This document shows, one piece after another, positions 1 to 33,900 of a DNA stretch of 64,000 nucleotides (position 1 is its first letter; each line of letters begins with the position of its first letter). A program made the position numbers and the translations under genes. The stretch is taken from contig VXAY01001093.1 of NCBI GenBank assembly GCA_013399855.1, positions 62,183 through 126,182 on the forward strand, given 5' to 3'. The notes beneath the pieces were generated by a model. The model had not been told where the DNA came from, searched no databases, and worked only from the letters and a program-made list of their open reading frames with translations. The stretch is from Oxyruncus cristatus (Eukaryota; Chordata; Aves; Passeriformes; Cotingidae).

Positions 1-20621
<20,621 letters not shown>

Positions 20622-20823
20622 AGCTCCATATTGTCTTCTTACGTATTTTGATATCAGCAGCAAAAACCACCCCTTTTAATTTCTAATCAAAGTAGAATCG
20701 CTATGAGTTGTTCTTAAATATTTGAGTTTGTGCTGAATTGTTTCAGAAAGTTTTTAAGGGACAGGAAATCTCTAGGTAACTTTCTGTTAGTGTAAGACTT
20801 CGTAAAAGATCTCTAAATACTAT

Positions 20824-20829
20824 GAATAA
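20824..20829 (+). promoter_or_regulatory. Proximal polyadenylation signal of HEATR5A
   Basis: Canonical AATAAA about 200 bases after the stop codon. Use would give a short 3' UTR. Confidence 0.4.
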
Positions 20830-21586
20830 ATCAGAGGTCATCAAATCTGTATTTTTTTATTATTTTGGACTAAAATACCTGAAATGCACATGTCTATATT
20901 AAAAAAAGTATAGCAAACTTTACCATAGGTTAATTTAGGAGAAGCCCACACTTAGCCATTTAAGTAAAATTAATTTTATTTGAAAGCAATATTTGTCAAA
21001 AATAAGTTACCTTAATTGGTTTTTGGATTTAACTGGGGCATAAATTTACTTACAGGTTGTAATCTATGCTAATTACTAATTTAACAGACTGCATCATTAA
21101 TTAAACAGATTAAATATCCTTTTAAGCCTTACAATAGTTTATTGTTGATCTCAGAAAATTCAACTCAGCAAAGGTAATATGAATAGCTTTAATCCTAATG
21201 TCTTGAGCTGGACAAGACGTAACAAACGGTGTGAAAAACAGCTCTGTGATGCTTCTTCCCGAAGGATTCTGTAGTGCTTTCCAGAGTGGGACTGTGTAAG
21301 GATTGGCAGGCTTGGTGCCTTGCCTCTCGACATGCTCTCACTTTTCAGGCTGTGTACTTGTGTTAAGTTTGTGTTAGGCGAGCCAGGCAACTGGAGCTCA
21401 CATATCCTGTCCAGGGCAGGACAGCAATTTTAGCACACTGTGCCTCAATTCAGACCTCTGCTCTATCTGGATGGATGTTTCCTGATCTGTAAATGATCGG
21501 TTACACATACATGGAACTCACATAAATTTGTGTATCTCGGCAATGAGAGATGGACATATTTGAAGGCACCTTGTCTTGCGTCTATA

Positions 21587-21592
21587 AATAAA
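21587..21592 (+). promoter_or_regulatory. Middle polyadenylation signal of HEATR5A
   Basis: Canonical AATAAA in the context TCTATAAATAAAGTG, about 970 bases after the stop. Confidence 0.45.
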
Positions 21593-21950
21593 GTGCAACA
21601 AATTGATAGTAAGGAGTATATAATTAACATTTTTATCAAGGAACGTATTTTAATATAGAAAAATAACTATCAAAATTGCAAAGGCTATAGAGTATTTTGA
21701 ATTCCTTCTTAATACCAGTATTAACTAAACCAAACACTATCAAACTGAGGATACTGTTTCCTTCTTGAATCTAATTGCTTTAAAAAAAAGAAGAAAAAAA
21801 TTATTTACGGAACTGAGAAACACACTGTGACTCAGGAAGAGTGTGATGTACTGTATTTTATTAGAAGTTTTGTATATAAATATAATTGTAAATTGTACAG
21901 AATTAACCATTTGACCAAAGTTCTAACAGTTAATTTTTCTAATTTACATA

Positions 21951-21956
21951 AATAAA
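21951..21956 (+). promoter_or_regulatory. Distal polyadenylation signal of HEATR5A
   Basis: Canonical AATAAA in ACATAAATAAAGCTA, followed by a T-rich downstream element. Best candidate for the main 3' end because AT-rich UTR-like sequence runs up to it. Confidence 0.55.
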
Positions 21957-21979
21957 GCTAATTTTCTTCACTTAATATT

Positions 21980-24900
21980 TGTCTTAGTCATTTTACCCGG
22001 TAGTAGAGCAACTCTAAGGACTTGTGTATCAGAAGGGAAATCATTGTATGGTGCCTCAAGGAAACTAATAATAAAAGTTTGGGCTGGATTCATCAAGGTC
22101 TGTGACTTGATATTGCAGATCTTCCTCTGTTCTATGTAACACATTGAGTAAATAAGTAGCACCAGGAAGACTTTCTGTGTGTAAGTACCTCTTCTGTACC
22201 AAATGCTGAAATGTGTGAACTCTGGGAAGATGGCTGAGATGCTTTCCGTCTTTCCCTGGAGAACCAGAAGCCCTTTGTTTCACTTCTTCATCGAAGTCAA
22301 ATCTGAGGTTGTTGGCTGTGTTGAAAGGGAGTTACATTAGATTTGGCAGTTACTCGTCTTTATCTCATTAGTCATTTTTTATCTCATTATTTTTCCCTTC
22401 AAAGTTTACTGGTGGGTTTTTTTGTTTTGTTTCCCAAGGCTGCTTCTGGAAAATCATAGATTCTTATGACACTTGAAACTTCTAAATGAAACTCATGTCA
22501 TGTTTACTATCGAAGTGGCCAAATACATCACTTAGTAAGTTAGTTACTACAATAGGTATATGTGGCTACCTGTCTCATTTTCTGTAACGTATGGCAATGT
22601 ATCAACATTTTCTAGTGTCGATAGGACAATCTATTGAAACCTTACCTTGCTCAAAAATTTTGAAGAAGCATATTCACATTGCAAGAGCACCAAGTAAACC
22701 TGTTAAAACCCAAAAATTAAATTTTAGAACAGCTTAGTCCTCAATTTCTTAGAAGGTCTCATTGCAGTAGCTCACAACTGAATCACTGAGTAGTGCCATA
22801 ATTATGTGATTTCACGATTCTTGATCAAATCTTGTGGAAAAGCATGTGGAAAAGCACCATTTTCAACATATCTGTGTATTGTAGAAGCAAAAATGATTCC
22901 AACAAAGAGAACTGCTGCTAATTCTTAATGTTGACTGTAAATGAGGACATATGTGTGAGCTTTATTTATCTAGATAATTCATTTATCCACATAGTAAAAA
23001 TATCTGTGCCCTGAGTGTGCTTTTTTTATGTAGACCTAAAAGAACAAGTTGGATCACATGAATAAATCTCCTCATTCAAGATAATATAAATGAATCTTAC
23101 AGATATAATCTTGTTTCAGTTATAACAAGATTTTGGCTTTTAGATATCAGATGTCTTTGATGCAGTCTTACAAGGAACTTGCATAAATCTCCTTTTTTCC
23201 TGAAGAAATAAGGAAGACCACAGAGTAGTTTTGGTTTTAATTCCACTTTTCTTTTTCAGACATTGCTTGGTATGCGAGCTCTTACGTTTAGCCAGGCAAA
23301 AAGAGCCAAACATATGTTTAGCCATAAACCAAAGTCTCACTTTTGCCATTCCTGCTTCCTGTGTCCTGTGCCTCCTTGCTGATTGTTTTTGTGCCATATC
23401 TTTACAAACACCAGTAAATTTTCTTCCAGTAAATTGTCTTTGCAATGAAACATGTGGCCTGCGTGCATGTTTACTTTGTATGTTTCCACTGTTTATAGAG
23501 GAAGTTGAATGGTTTTGTGTGATAAAAGATCTTTTCTGTGCCTAACCTCAAGTGTATATATGCACATACGAGCACATTGTGAAATGCAGTATTTCAGTGC
23601 TATGCAAATAGTTTGCAGATAACTTTCTGTTGACTGCAACAAACCAGAATTAGTAAAAACTGTGCAAAAGCATCACATAGCTGGAATGTGGTGGGTTTTA
23701 ATTGGATACAAATCTGTAGCACTGCAGCTGAAAAAAGCAGCATTTCTGATAGTCCTCCTTAGGCTAGAATAAGTCTGAGACTGACGTGGTATATTCCAAG
23801 GTGCAGGAGTCACCTTCGGGCAGAGAGAGGTTTCAGTCAAGTGAAGCACATACCACCATAGAACAGGAATGCATAGGAGGCATAGCAGATTTTTCCATTA
23901 ATACATGTCAGTTACTAATTAAAATTTCCAAAGAGATTTTTCCCCACAAGACTGCCACAGCAGTACCGAAGGAGGGTAATTGCAGAGACCAATTGCAGGA
24001 GAGGTGGAGTGATCGAGGATAGTTTGCTGGTTTATCAGTAATACTGCTTAGGAGGGATCAGGTGGAAAATTCAACACAACTTCAGTATAGTTATTGGAAT
24101 GAAGCTGGATGCATCTGTGACAGTTATAATGTATGAGGGGTCACTGTGACAGTCTCTTTTAAAGCTTCATCCCTAATCTCACTGCTAGATACACATTTTC
24201 TGTATTCAACTTCCTGAAATACACCTGTTTTATCAGTAGACGGTAAATCAGAAGTTGTTTCCAAGAAGAATTTGTTGTTTCTTGACAAATACTGGTCTAC
24301 TTATAAACTGCTTGTGTTTTCTGCCAGTGAAAAACTTAGCAAATGATACTTCAAGCAAGGCAAGAAAGCAAGGGGAAAAATCCTTCGACAATTAACACTC
24401 TTTGTTGAGTCGTCAAATAAAAGAACATAGAGCAAGGTAGGCTCTTTGTCTACTTCTCTACACTGTGGTGTCAAAAACCATAGGAAGAGTCACTCCGTTT
24501 GTCTGTAAAGTAACATTCCTTGGCCAGCCCTGATCCTGTGGGTGTTCCTAGATACTGCTTTTTGTACATGAGAACCTCTGATCCTTGAAAATATCTAATA
24601 AACTGTACTTCCGTGCAGCCAGGTGTTAAATGAAGTGCTCAGATTTGTCCATAGCACTCATTTGAGCAACACAGGAGCTGCTGCTGTAGATGACATTTCA
24701 CAGAGGACTCCCATTCAGTTAGCTGAAGTAGCAAGCAGTTCAGTTTTACACATACAGCTCAAGCTATTTAATGACAGAAGGCTATAGCTTCAAAGACATA
24801 AAAATTAAAAAGCGCATTTGGCCAGACATGACATGCTTTACCTGCCTCTAACAGATTTAATGTCATGAATACTGACAGTTGATTACGCAAACTGAAGTCA

Positions 24901-27900
24901 ACCAGCTGCATTTGCTACATTATGCTGTCTGCACAGGAAAACCCTAAAGATGCCAGTGCTATGCCACCAACCTCTCCAAAGTGTTGTGTGGTTCTTACTT
25001 TGTTTTTTATGTAGAGGTAGATTTTTGAAACTTTTTTCCTACAACGTTCTCTGTAATCTCTGGAGAGGAAAACAAGCTGGGAGGATGAGTAGCAGCCAGA
25101 GCAGAGCCTTCTGTCTCTGCGCATATTAGTGCATGTGCCAATTTGCCTGGTTATTGAACAGAAAAACATACTGTTTATGTGTGTAAAGAAGTCTGCAGAT
25201 AAGGAAAGTCTAAAAGTTGCTGCTAAGCAGCTAAATTTAGTAATGACACAGATTCATAAAGTCCCATTCTAAGCTGCAGTCTTAAGAACTGCAATTGTGT
25301 AGCCTAAAAATGGATTTTTTTTTTAACCAATGTTAATGTATTAAAATGGATATGAATTATCTCGCTGACAATGAAATGCAATATGGAATTACTGAGAGTC
25401 CCTGGTGCTACTACAGGGAATTTTTTTCTTATTATAGCCTTCTCTGGGGACAATTTTATTTATGGTATTTTTGTAAGCATTTTTTTTTCTGCCTACTGTG
25501 TCAGTTCTCTGTATGCTTTTCTGCAAGAAAAGGAGAAGGGTTTGTTTGAGACTCATTTTCAGTGGAAGTATGAAGTACAGGCCTCAGGGATTCTGGAAAC
25601 AATTTTGATTTATATCTAAAAATAGAAATATTATGCAATTTGAAAATACAACCTATCCTTATGAAGGCAAATGCTCTTCACCTCATCTTTCCTCATGTAA
25701 AATTCATGGCAAACACCAAGAAAAAATTGTCACAGATGTATGCATGTTTTATGGGAAGCACAGATGCAAGGATAACTGGTTCAAGCTGCTGACACCAAAT
25801 TTACCTGAAATTCACTTAGAGGAATAAAAAAAATTGCCTATAGGAAAAAAATCAAGGTTTTTTTTAATGATGCTTCTTCAACTGTATTTATTGAATAAGC
25901 AAGGATGGGCTGAAGAAGGGAAATAGAAGAGACACTGGAAGTGAATGGTTTTCACCTCCAGTCAGAGGCACACTGCAATCTTGTGTTCAGCTGTCAGGGA
26001 GTCAAGCCACACAGTAATGTGGCCATGGGGTGGGTGGGAGAGTAGATGGGCTTTTTTTAGTCCATTCCTCCCAGTTCCCTTTTGAGACCAACAAATCTGG
26101 GTATAATTTACTTTGTAAAATGAGACCTTTCAAGCTGGTTGGAGAGAGGTTCTCAAGAATGAGTGGTCTTGAGTTGGAGCCATGACACATCCCTAGTTCT
26201 AGGCACCCTCTAAACCATACAATACACAGAGATACATGTGGACCCTTGGGACTTAAAGGCTTGCAGTCCTCTGTCCTGATTTTCCCACATAACCTTGGAG
26301 ATGAGGCAAAAGGCCATACCTGTCCACTGTAGGTACATGGTATGAACCGCCAAGGTATTCTTCTCTGTCTGAGGGCAGCTGCACCCAGGGAAGTTATGAG
26401 TGAATAACTTATTTTCCAAGTAGGCAATTTCCTTTAGGTGCCCAGAGAAACCTGCTTGCAAGGACATTCAGAACCATGAACTGCAATGATCTAGGATAAG
26501 CTGCAGTCATTCCTAAAGACTTCTGGAGATCTTCCTGATCAAGACAGGAGAGAAAAGGCTGTTGAATGTACTGGGTGTAGAGCAGAGAGACTTCAGAAGC
26601 AGATTTGGAAGATGAGACATCTACTGCAAAGCTTCCATGAGCAAGGGGAGGGAAGAGGAGCAGGGACTTACCTGGGTTGTCAGGCTTGAAGTGACCACCA
26701 TGGCTGTAACACCTCTTCATATGGCAGACAACGTTTGTGTAGCCATGAGAGGATGTTTTCAATCATATGAAATTTACCAAAAACTGCCAATGGCTTTGGC
26801 ACACTAATGAGAGGAGACATAGCAGCTCATGAAGTACCTGCTACTGCCTGTGGAAACTTGCTGTTCCAGGCTGCAGTACATCTTGGCTGGATCAACCCTA
26901 CACCTGGTGGTCAGGATTCGAAACTACATACTTCAGTGGCTTGTTGTGGACTTAAACTAAAGCAATGGCTTTCAGTGCCATAATTTCCTCCTTCAAGAGA
27001 TAGTGAATACTTTAACTGTCAGGGATTCTCTGCTGACCCTCTAGGTTTGTGAAGACTACACAGAATGCCCCAAAAACAACTGAATCTTTTTTACTTTTTT
27101 TTTATCTCTTTTGTAAGTGCAAGAACTAAACAGAGATGCAAGTACTTAAAATCCAGCTCCTTTTCTAATATCCCAGAACTATGTGCAACTATGTTCCTGT
27201 TAGAGTTCTTTTCTGGTTGTCTTCCTTATGTTCAGCCAACACCCAGACATGACTTGCTGAGTGACTTCTGCTGGGTACAAGTGCTAGAGGGCAATATGCT
27301 CCAGGCAGTGAATCAAGAGAGATGGCTGTGAAGACGGGGCAAGTCAGAAGAAAAAGCAGCAGGAGAGGAGCAAATACAAAGGCTGCTGAGGAAGCAACAA
27401 CACTCTTCAGAGATTTTTCAAATCAAACAAATGCTGAAGGTTTAGGCCAGGACAGAGAGGAAGAATGGGGAAGCAGAACAAGAGGCATGCATCTGGGTAG
27501 TAAAAGAAGGAAGAGAAAATAATAATTACACCAGTCACCTGGTTGATTCATTGCTTTAAAAAGCCTGTGTGAAATATCATAGCTTAATAGTTGACTGGAA
27601 TATTATAAAATATTTTACAAATTAAACTGCTCTGATTTGTAAAGTTCACACCATTTTCTGTTACATGAGTTTTGCTTGTTCTATTTTGTACTGCCTATTA
27701 TTTAGGAAAAGAAGAGACTGCCAACCATCTGCATAAATCAAAGCACAACACTTTGTAGTAGCAGCACAGGATGAGGCAAACTAATGACATTACTATAAAA
27801 AGTAACACAAAGTTACTTGCATAAAATACTCTGAGTCTCTACCTGTTAATAAAGTATTCAAAGCAGCCACAGCAGGATCACATTCTACACAGTCTCTAAG

Positions 27901-30900
27901 TAAACCATGAAAACACTCACTGAAATGACAGAAACTTCATCAGAAAGCACTGTTTGTTCCACACACACGCAACCCCCAAAATTATTAAGTAGTACGCAAA
28001 GTAGGAAGACAAGTTTACTATGATGTAACTCATGAACAGCAAGAGCAGCTACATGCCCTGGTTTCCATTGCCTTTTCAGTACTCTTTCAATACCTGTGCA
28101 TACACACTTTGAATGTTTTCATCAACAGATTTCAAAATTACTTATAAGGAGTCAATTGAATGGCAAAATTTTCACCACTGTTCTTAGATTGGGATTTGGA
28201 CCTAGATGAGTGCATAGTCTTTGGAAATGAAGATCATTCCTTGGAGGGTGTTCAGAGGCCAGAGAGAACGCAGAGAGTCGGGAAGTGTTTGCCACTGTTC
28301 AGTGGCAGATGAGTTTTTCTAGGGCGGGTAGGTGGGATCAGAGTGGGCTTACTGGTTCCTGGCTGCTGTAATCTCAGGGAACTGCCTGTAATTGCTGGCA
28401 ACAGCTCAGTGCCTTCAGGGCAGGGAAGAGAGGGTAAATACTGTCAGCCTTTAATTATGGTTTGTTCTTACTCACCAGTTCCGAAGAAATGGAAGCTGCT
28501 GATAACACAGTCTGCACAAAGTAGGGCCTAAGATGAGAACTGATTTTTAAAAGCACAAAGAAATATGCTTGTTGCCCGTTTGGAGAGAGAGGGGAACTGG
28601 AAACAACCATGGAGGTGCCAGGGAAAACGTGCTGTGACAACTGAATAGTGCTGTGCCCTTGTTTGTGCTCCCCATCCCAACCCCACAAGAGAGGGTCTAA
28701 TTATTTGCAAAGTGCAGCTTTATCGACCTTGATAGACATGCACTGAGGCCACATGGACTGCTGCCATGCAAATAAATACTTGCTGTGCAGGTCACCTCGT
28801 TAAGAATTCCTAACAGTTGCTCATAGCAAACGCTTTCTAGAAGTCAAAGCCTCTGAATTCCTTCACAGCTACACCACTATCAATGAATTGACATTGGTAA
28901 GAGTTGTTCCACTGCAAAATAATGTTTAAGAAGTAGTCAAGATTTTAAACTTTTCCCCTTTTTAAATCCAAGACTATCCCATGTCTTAGCTGAACTGTCA
29001 GTGTTGACTCCTATTCTAACTTGATCACTAGAACTGGTGAGTTCTAGAAAGGAAGACAGTATTCTGAAAACAAAATAATCACTGGAAACCTCAAAAAAAA
29101 TTAACAATTTGACATTATTTTTAAACTTGAGAAAATTGACTATTTATCATGGGATAATAGGAAAGTGTTTATATAAGGTAAATTTACGGAAGCTTTTTTC
29201 CTTGAATTGTTTCTGGTTTAAAATCACACCACTCTGCTGCTTCTTCAAAGTAGGACCCAAAAAAACCAGATGGCATACTTTAATGAAAGGGTGATAATGA
29301 GATTAACTTCATCCTTTTACACTTCCATATCTGATCAGTCCCTGATATTCTTTGGTTTTCAAGCTGAAGTTTGTGGAACTGACTTAAGTATTGAAATATA
29401 CAATTATATATATTATATATATTATATACAGAAATATATTTTTTCTGTGTAGGTTCACCATTTACTGCTTTCTTGAGACATCTTCTGGTGTGATCTGAAC
29501 TTTGACATAAGGCTGAGCTTAAGGTTATCCTACAAAAAGCATTCTGATTCAAAGGCTCTGGAAGCTGAAAGCAACACTTAAGCACAATTTAAATAAAATC
29601 TAAAAATTTTGGTAGCCAAACTTTGATTTAAATACTGGAATTCCCTAGAATTTCAAGTTACTTTGCATGTAAAGCTTAGTGTAGAGTGAAAATGGGAGAA
29701 AGGGAGGACAAAAGATTGGACAGGCTGCAAAGGAAAATTTTGAACTTACTGCAAATTGGATTTAGACATGGCATTGTTTCTTGGGAGAAAAAAAGTAGTA
29801 GAGTGGGATAATTTTCAGAAATATTGTATCACTGGTATTGAAGTGGTTTAGGGGTTTTTTTTGAGATGTGTTTGCACTGGCCTATCAGGTAGACACAGCC
29901 TGGCTGCCCCCATTGCCAGGCCTGAGTGAAGGTATCATGTGAACCCACCAAGTGGTGTTCCTGCTGCAAGAGCAGGGAAAGCAGAAGCTTGTGGGTTTGG
30001 TGGCAGACAACTTGTACTTAAGAGTGCCTGCAGGATGAAGGGAGCTTCCCTAGCTCCCTCCTATCAGTTCTGCTTGATCTTAATAAAAGAAGTTTGTGTG
30101 TAGGATGTGTCTGAAATCTGAAGGATGATGCGGGAGAGGCCTGCTTGAAGGATGGAAAACCCAATGAACCATTTTCTCCATGTCAGTTACAATTTTTGAG
30201 AACTATTTGAAGCACTCCAGAGATCAAAATGTCTTTCCTTAAAAATCCTTTAGACTGCTGTAAAAACTCTGCACCAAGGAGAGAGCTGGTGTTAGTGGTA
30301 TCGGGTATGTGCAAAGAGAATGGGGAGCTCTTTCAAGGGAAAGCTGGGGTAGGTGTTGTTGCTACAGTCCCAGAAGTGCTCTGCATCTGAAGTGAAAGGC
30401 CCTGAGGGAAAAAAAACAAAGCATTGTATCAGTCAGGATTGTTCTTAAGAGTGACTGCACCAAATAGCTCTACCAATAGAGGCTGGCTGAAAGGAAATCC
30501 AGCAGCATCACTGCGAAGTGATACTGAAAATAACATTTTATATAATTTATACTAATAAACTTAATTAAATTTTAAATTAATTTGTCTTTCTTATTTATAA
30601 CTATCTGAGGTCATCAGACAAGAAATTCCTTTTCTAATGCAACTGCGTCTTTCCAGATCAGTAGTATAAAATAGATCAGTTTTCTAAGATTTTATATTCT
30701 GCTACCCTAGATTTTTATAAATCACAACTTGTATTGGCAGGACAGCTTTTAATATTAATTATTAGTTTTGCTTCTAGTCCTCATCTGTGATTTGTGCTTA
30801 CTCTAACAGCATAAAGTATCGCTGAGCTAAGCCAGGAAGTGTCAGCATGCACCAGCACCATGCTGGCTTCGGCTGGTTGCAAAAAGCTGATTAAATTAGC

Positions 30901-33900
30901 TACAGAAGCAGAGTGGGGAGGGAGACAAACCTGGAGTTAACACAGAGCCAGCGCCACCTTATACAGAATTCAGCCATATTAATGACATACTAACCAAGGG
31001 TGTCGATTTCTTTTTTTTAAATATAAATGTGTAATGTACCTCATGGTACAATTCTAATGAGCTACCTTTTCATTAAAAGTTATGAAAGCAGATGTGTGGT
31101 AATTGTAGTGGTGTTTTCAGATCCTCTTGTTTTGGAATGGCCCTTCAAATAGTCAGCTATGATTTACAGAATAGAGTTGGTAACGACACAAACTCTCTTT
31201 ACATTTCAAATTCTGATGTACAACTAAAGGAGCCATGTGGGATGTCTAAAACTGCTGTATCAGAGAAAAACATCCTACAACAGGTACAGGTTAATATTGG
31301 ACCACAGTAACAAGTTAGATGTTTAGCTTATTGGGCAGACAAAATTGTGTATCACTTAACAGCCACGAATGGTTTATGATTGCATCTTCTAACCGATTTA
31401 GGAGACATCAGGGTATCCATCCCAGGATACTGTTTCCTACCACAATTGTTAATCAAGATATAGAAGAAAAGCAGATGGGCTACAAACTTGACATCTTTAA
31501 TTATCTCCATTATTTAAAACAGGATATTCTGTAGCTACAGCATAGTTCTGCTAAAGTATACATGAGGTGCCAGACCCTAAACACAGAGGTCTCATCTTTC
31601 TTGCCTAACAACACAGGAGGAAGTCTGACTTTGAAATATGCTTTTGGGTTAATTTCTGCCCATATTTACATGCACTGATTTCATCCTGAATTTCATACAT
31701 TTCATACGTTGGTGCGGTACAATATTGTGATGGGCACAATTTGCCTCCAGACGTCTGTCTTAAGCCTGCTTCTTAACGTTGCCTGCTTTAGATAACTTAT
31801 AAGTGTATTTGCATATAACTTCTGTGGCCAGTAATGAGCTGTTTTTCTCAAAACATTGCTTATTGCTTCCCTATCAAATTACTAGTAACCCTAAATGTTG
31901 GGCAATCCTACTAGGCAGAGTACCAGCCATGCCTGTGAGATGGGACTGCATTCTGGCTTTGATTTATTATCTAAGTTTCCCAAAAGGGAAAGGATCTCTG
32001 AGTTGGTGTGATGCCGGGAAGGGCCAGCTCCCTTCCCCCTGTGCTCTTTTTCTCTCCTATGCTGAGACAGAACCCTTTGCTCTAGGCTCATGTTCCTTGT
32101 GCGTGGGTCACCCCTGGGCCAGGAGGTGCAGGCTAGCTTGTAGCCACGATCCACATGGAGTACAGATGCAGAACGGCTTCTGGTTTCCTCATGGCTTTCT
32201 CTGTGCAAGGAAAAGAGTTTGTTCAATATAGTTGAGAGACCACTAACATGCAGAAGTGGGGTATGGGACTCTGGAGTTAAACTACTGAGCAGCTTATCAG
32301 TATGGACTGTGTTAGTCTCTGATGTGTTTTGTCACCTTTGAATTTTCTTTTTAGAGTTAACTCTGAGGTGGAGATGTCTTTTATCACACGTGTACAGTGA
32401 GGCCTGAATCTTTGTTGTTGCTTTTCAGTATTTAAAATGTCTACCGATGACAGTGATCCTCCACTATGAAATACTTGGGAATCAGTAGCATAAGATTCAG
32501 TCACCCCAAGCCATTCCTTCTCTCATCAGGGTCAGAGAGGGACTGGGACATACATTAATTGTTGTAGTCAAGGAGCTGTAATTACATACAAACATAATTG
32601 TACATGAAATGGGACTGCAAAAATGACACAGACAAATATTTCTACCAACAGTAACTGCTGACATTGTCCGTGTAGCAAAGCACTTACTACGAGAACACAT
32701 TTTAAGTAAATAACATTCCTCTATCAAAGTAACTGTCTGATGCTCCCTATAAATGAGCTGCAAGAGACAATCTCAGCGGTGCTTGTCATGGAAATACAAA
32801 TTTGGCCTGCTGATTTTAAGGCTGGTGCTGTATGAGAAAAATGGGTAAAGTACATTCTTGCTTTGGTGCAGGCTCAGACACACAATACCTAGTACTTTTA
32901 ATAAGTTTCCTGTGTCCACTGAGACCAGTGTTTACACAGAAATTTTACAGACAGCAAAGCCCCAAAGAGCTAATATTTTACAGTATAAAAACATAACCTT
33001 ATATGATAGAACTGATAGGAAAAGCACATACAATATCCTTGCATAACAAAATAATTCTTGTGTCTTACTGTATTAACTGAGTCAATGCAAACAGAACACA
33101 GATATTAAAAGCTTAGCTGCAGCAACTTAAGCTGGAATTAGATTGGAACTGCTTCATTTTTTAAGATACTGATACCAAACACACAAGAACTGAAATACAA
33201 AATCCTGTGCAGTAGTGGAAGTAATCTGTGACCTGTGCATGGATATTCAGTCTTACCAGCATAAGTCAATGGGTGTCCATATAGGGTACGAAAATTAAAA
33301 TGGGTATGAATAATTTATCTTGTGCTACTTAGTCACTAATCATGTGGATCTCTGAACTCCTAAGGAGTTAAAACTCAGCTGATGAAACTTTTCAAAAATA
33401 GGTCAATAACCATGCCTTAAAAAGTAAGCATAGTTTTCCTTATAGTTATGTTAGATAGTTAACTGAGAACTCTTAGGCAAATGATTTGATAATTACACCA
33501 ATTTTCTCCCATGGCCGCATATTCTCCTACACACGGCTCCGACACAAAGCTATCTACTGTCAGATCAAAAAGGTCTTCTTATATGGCCTGGGTCACAGTT
33601 TGAAATGTGGTGAGCAAGGGTCGTGTTCTGAACCTTCATCACTGTATATCCATATTTTTTTCTCCTGCCAGAAGTGCTGTTTAATCACTTACAGCCTAGT
33701 ATAAGCACATTTGAGATGTATGACTTTCTAATTCACAACATGCTTCTTCTAAGATATTTTCTAAACAGTGATGTATCAATATTTTTTCATGTCCTTGGAA
33801 GGGTGGCATTTCTCATAATTTTCCTCATATTCATCATTACAGAATGAATTTCAGGGCTTTGAGCTTTGGGAGTTACTTCTGCTCTTTTAAAAACATTTCT

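Larger units (their letters stand above)
20622..21975 (+). other. HEATR5A: HEATR5A 3' UTR (probable extent)
   Basis: AT-rich sequence after the stop codon with AATAAA signals at 20824-20829, 21587-21592 and 21951-21956. The last is followed within 20-30 bases by a T-rich/GT stretch, so the distal transcript end is placed near 21970-21980. An octamer TGTATATA at 21871-21878 matches the Pumilio site consensus UGUANAUA. Exact cleavage positions cannot be known from sequence alone. Confidence 0.65.

Noticed and set aside
27322..27522. 66-codon basic, Arg/Lys/Glu-rich open frame
   Set aside because: A short purine-rich stretch with no upstream splice support, no polyadenylation context and no recognised domain. 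Its composition alone explains the apparent basic protein.
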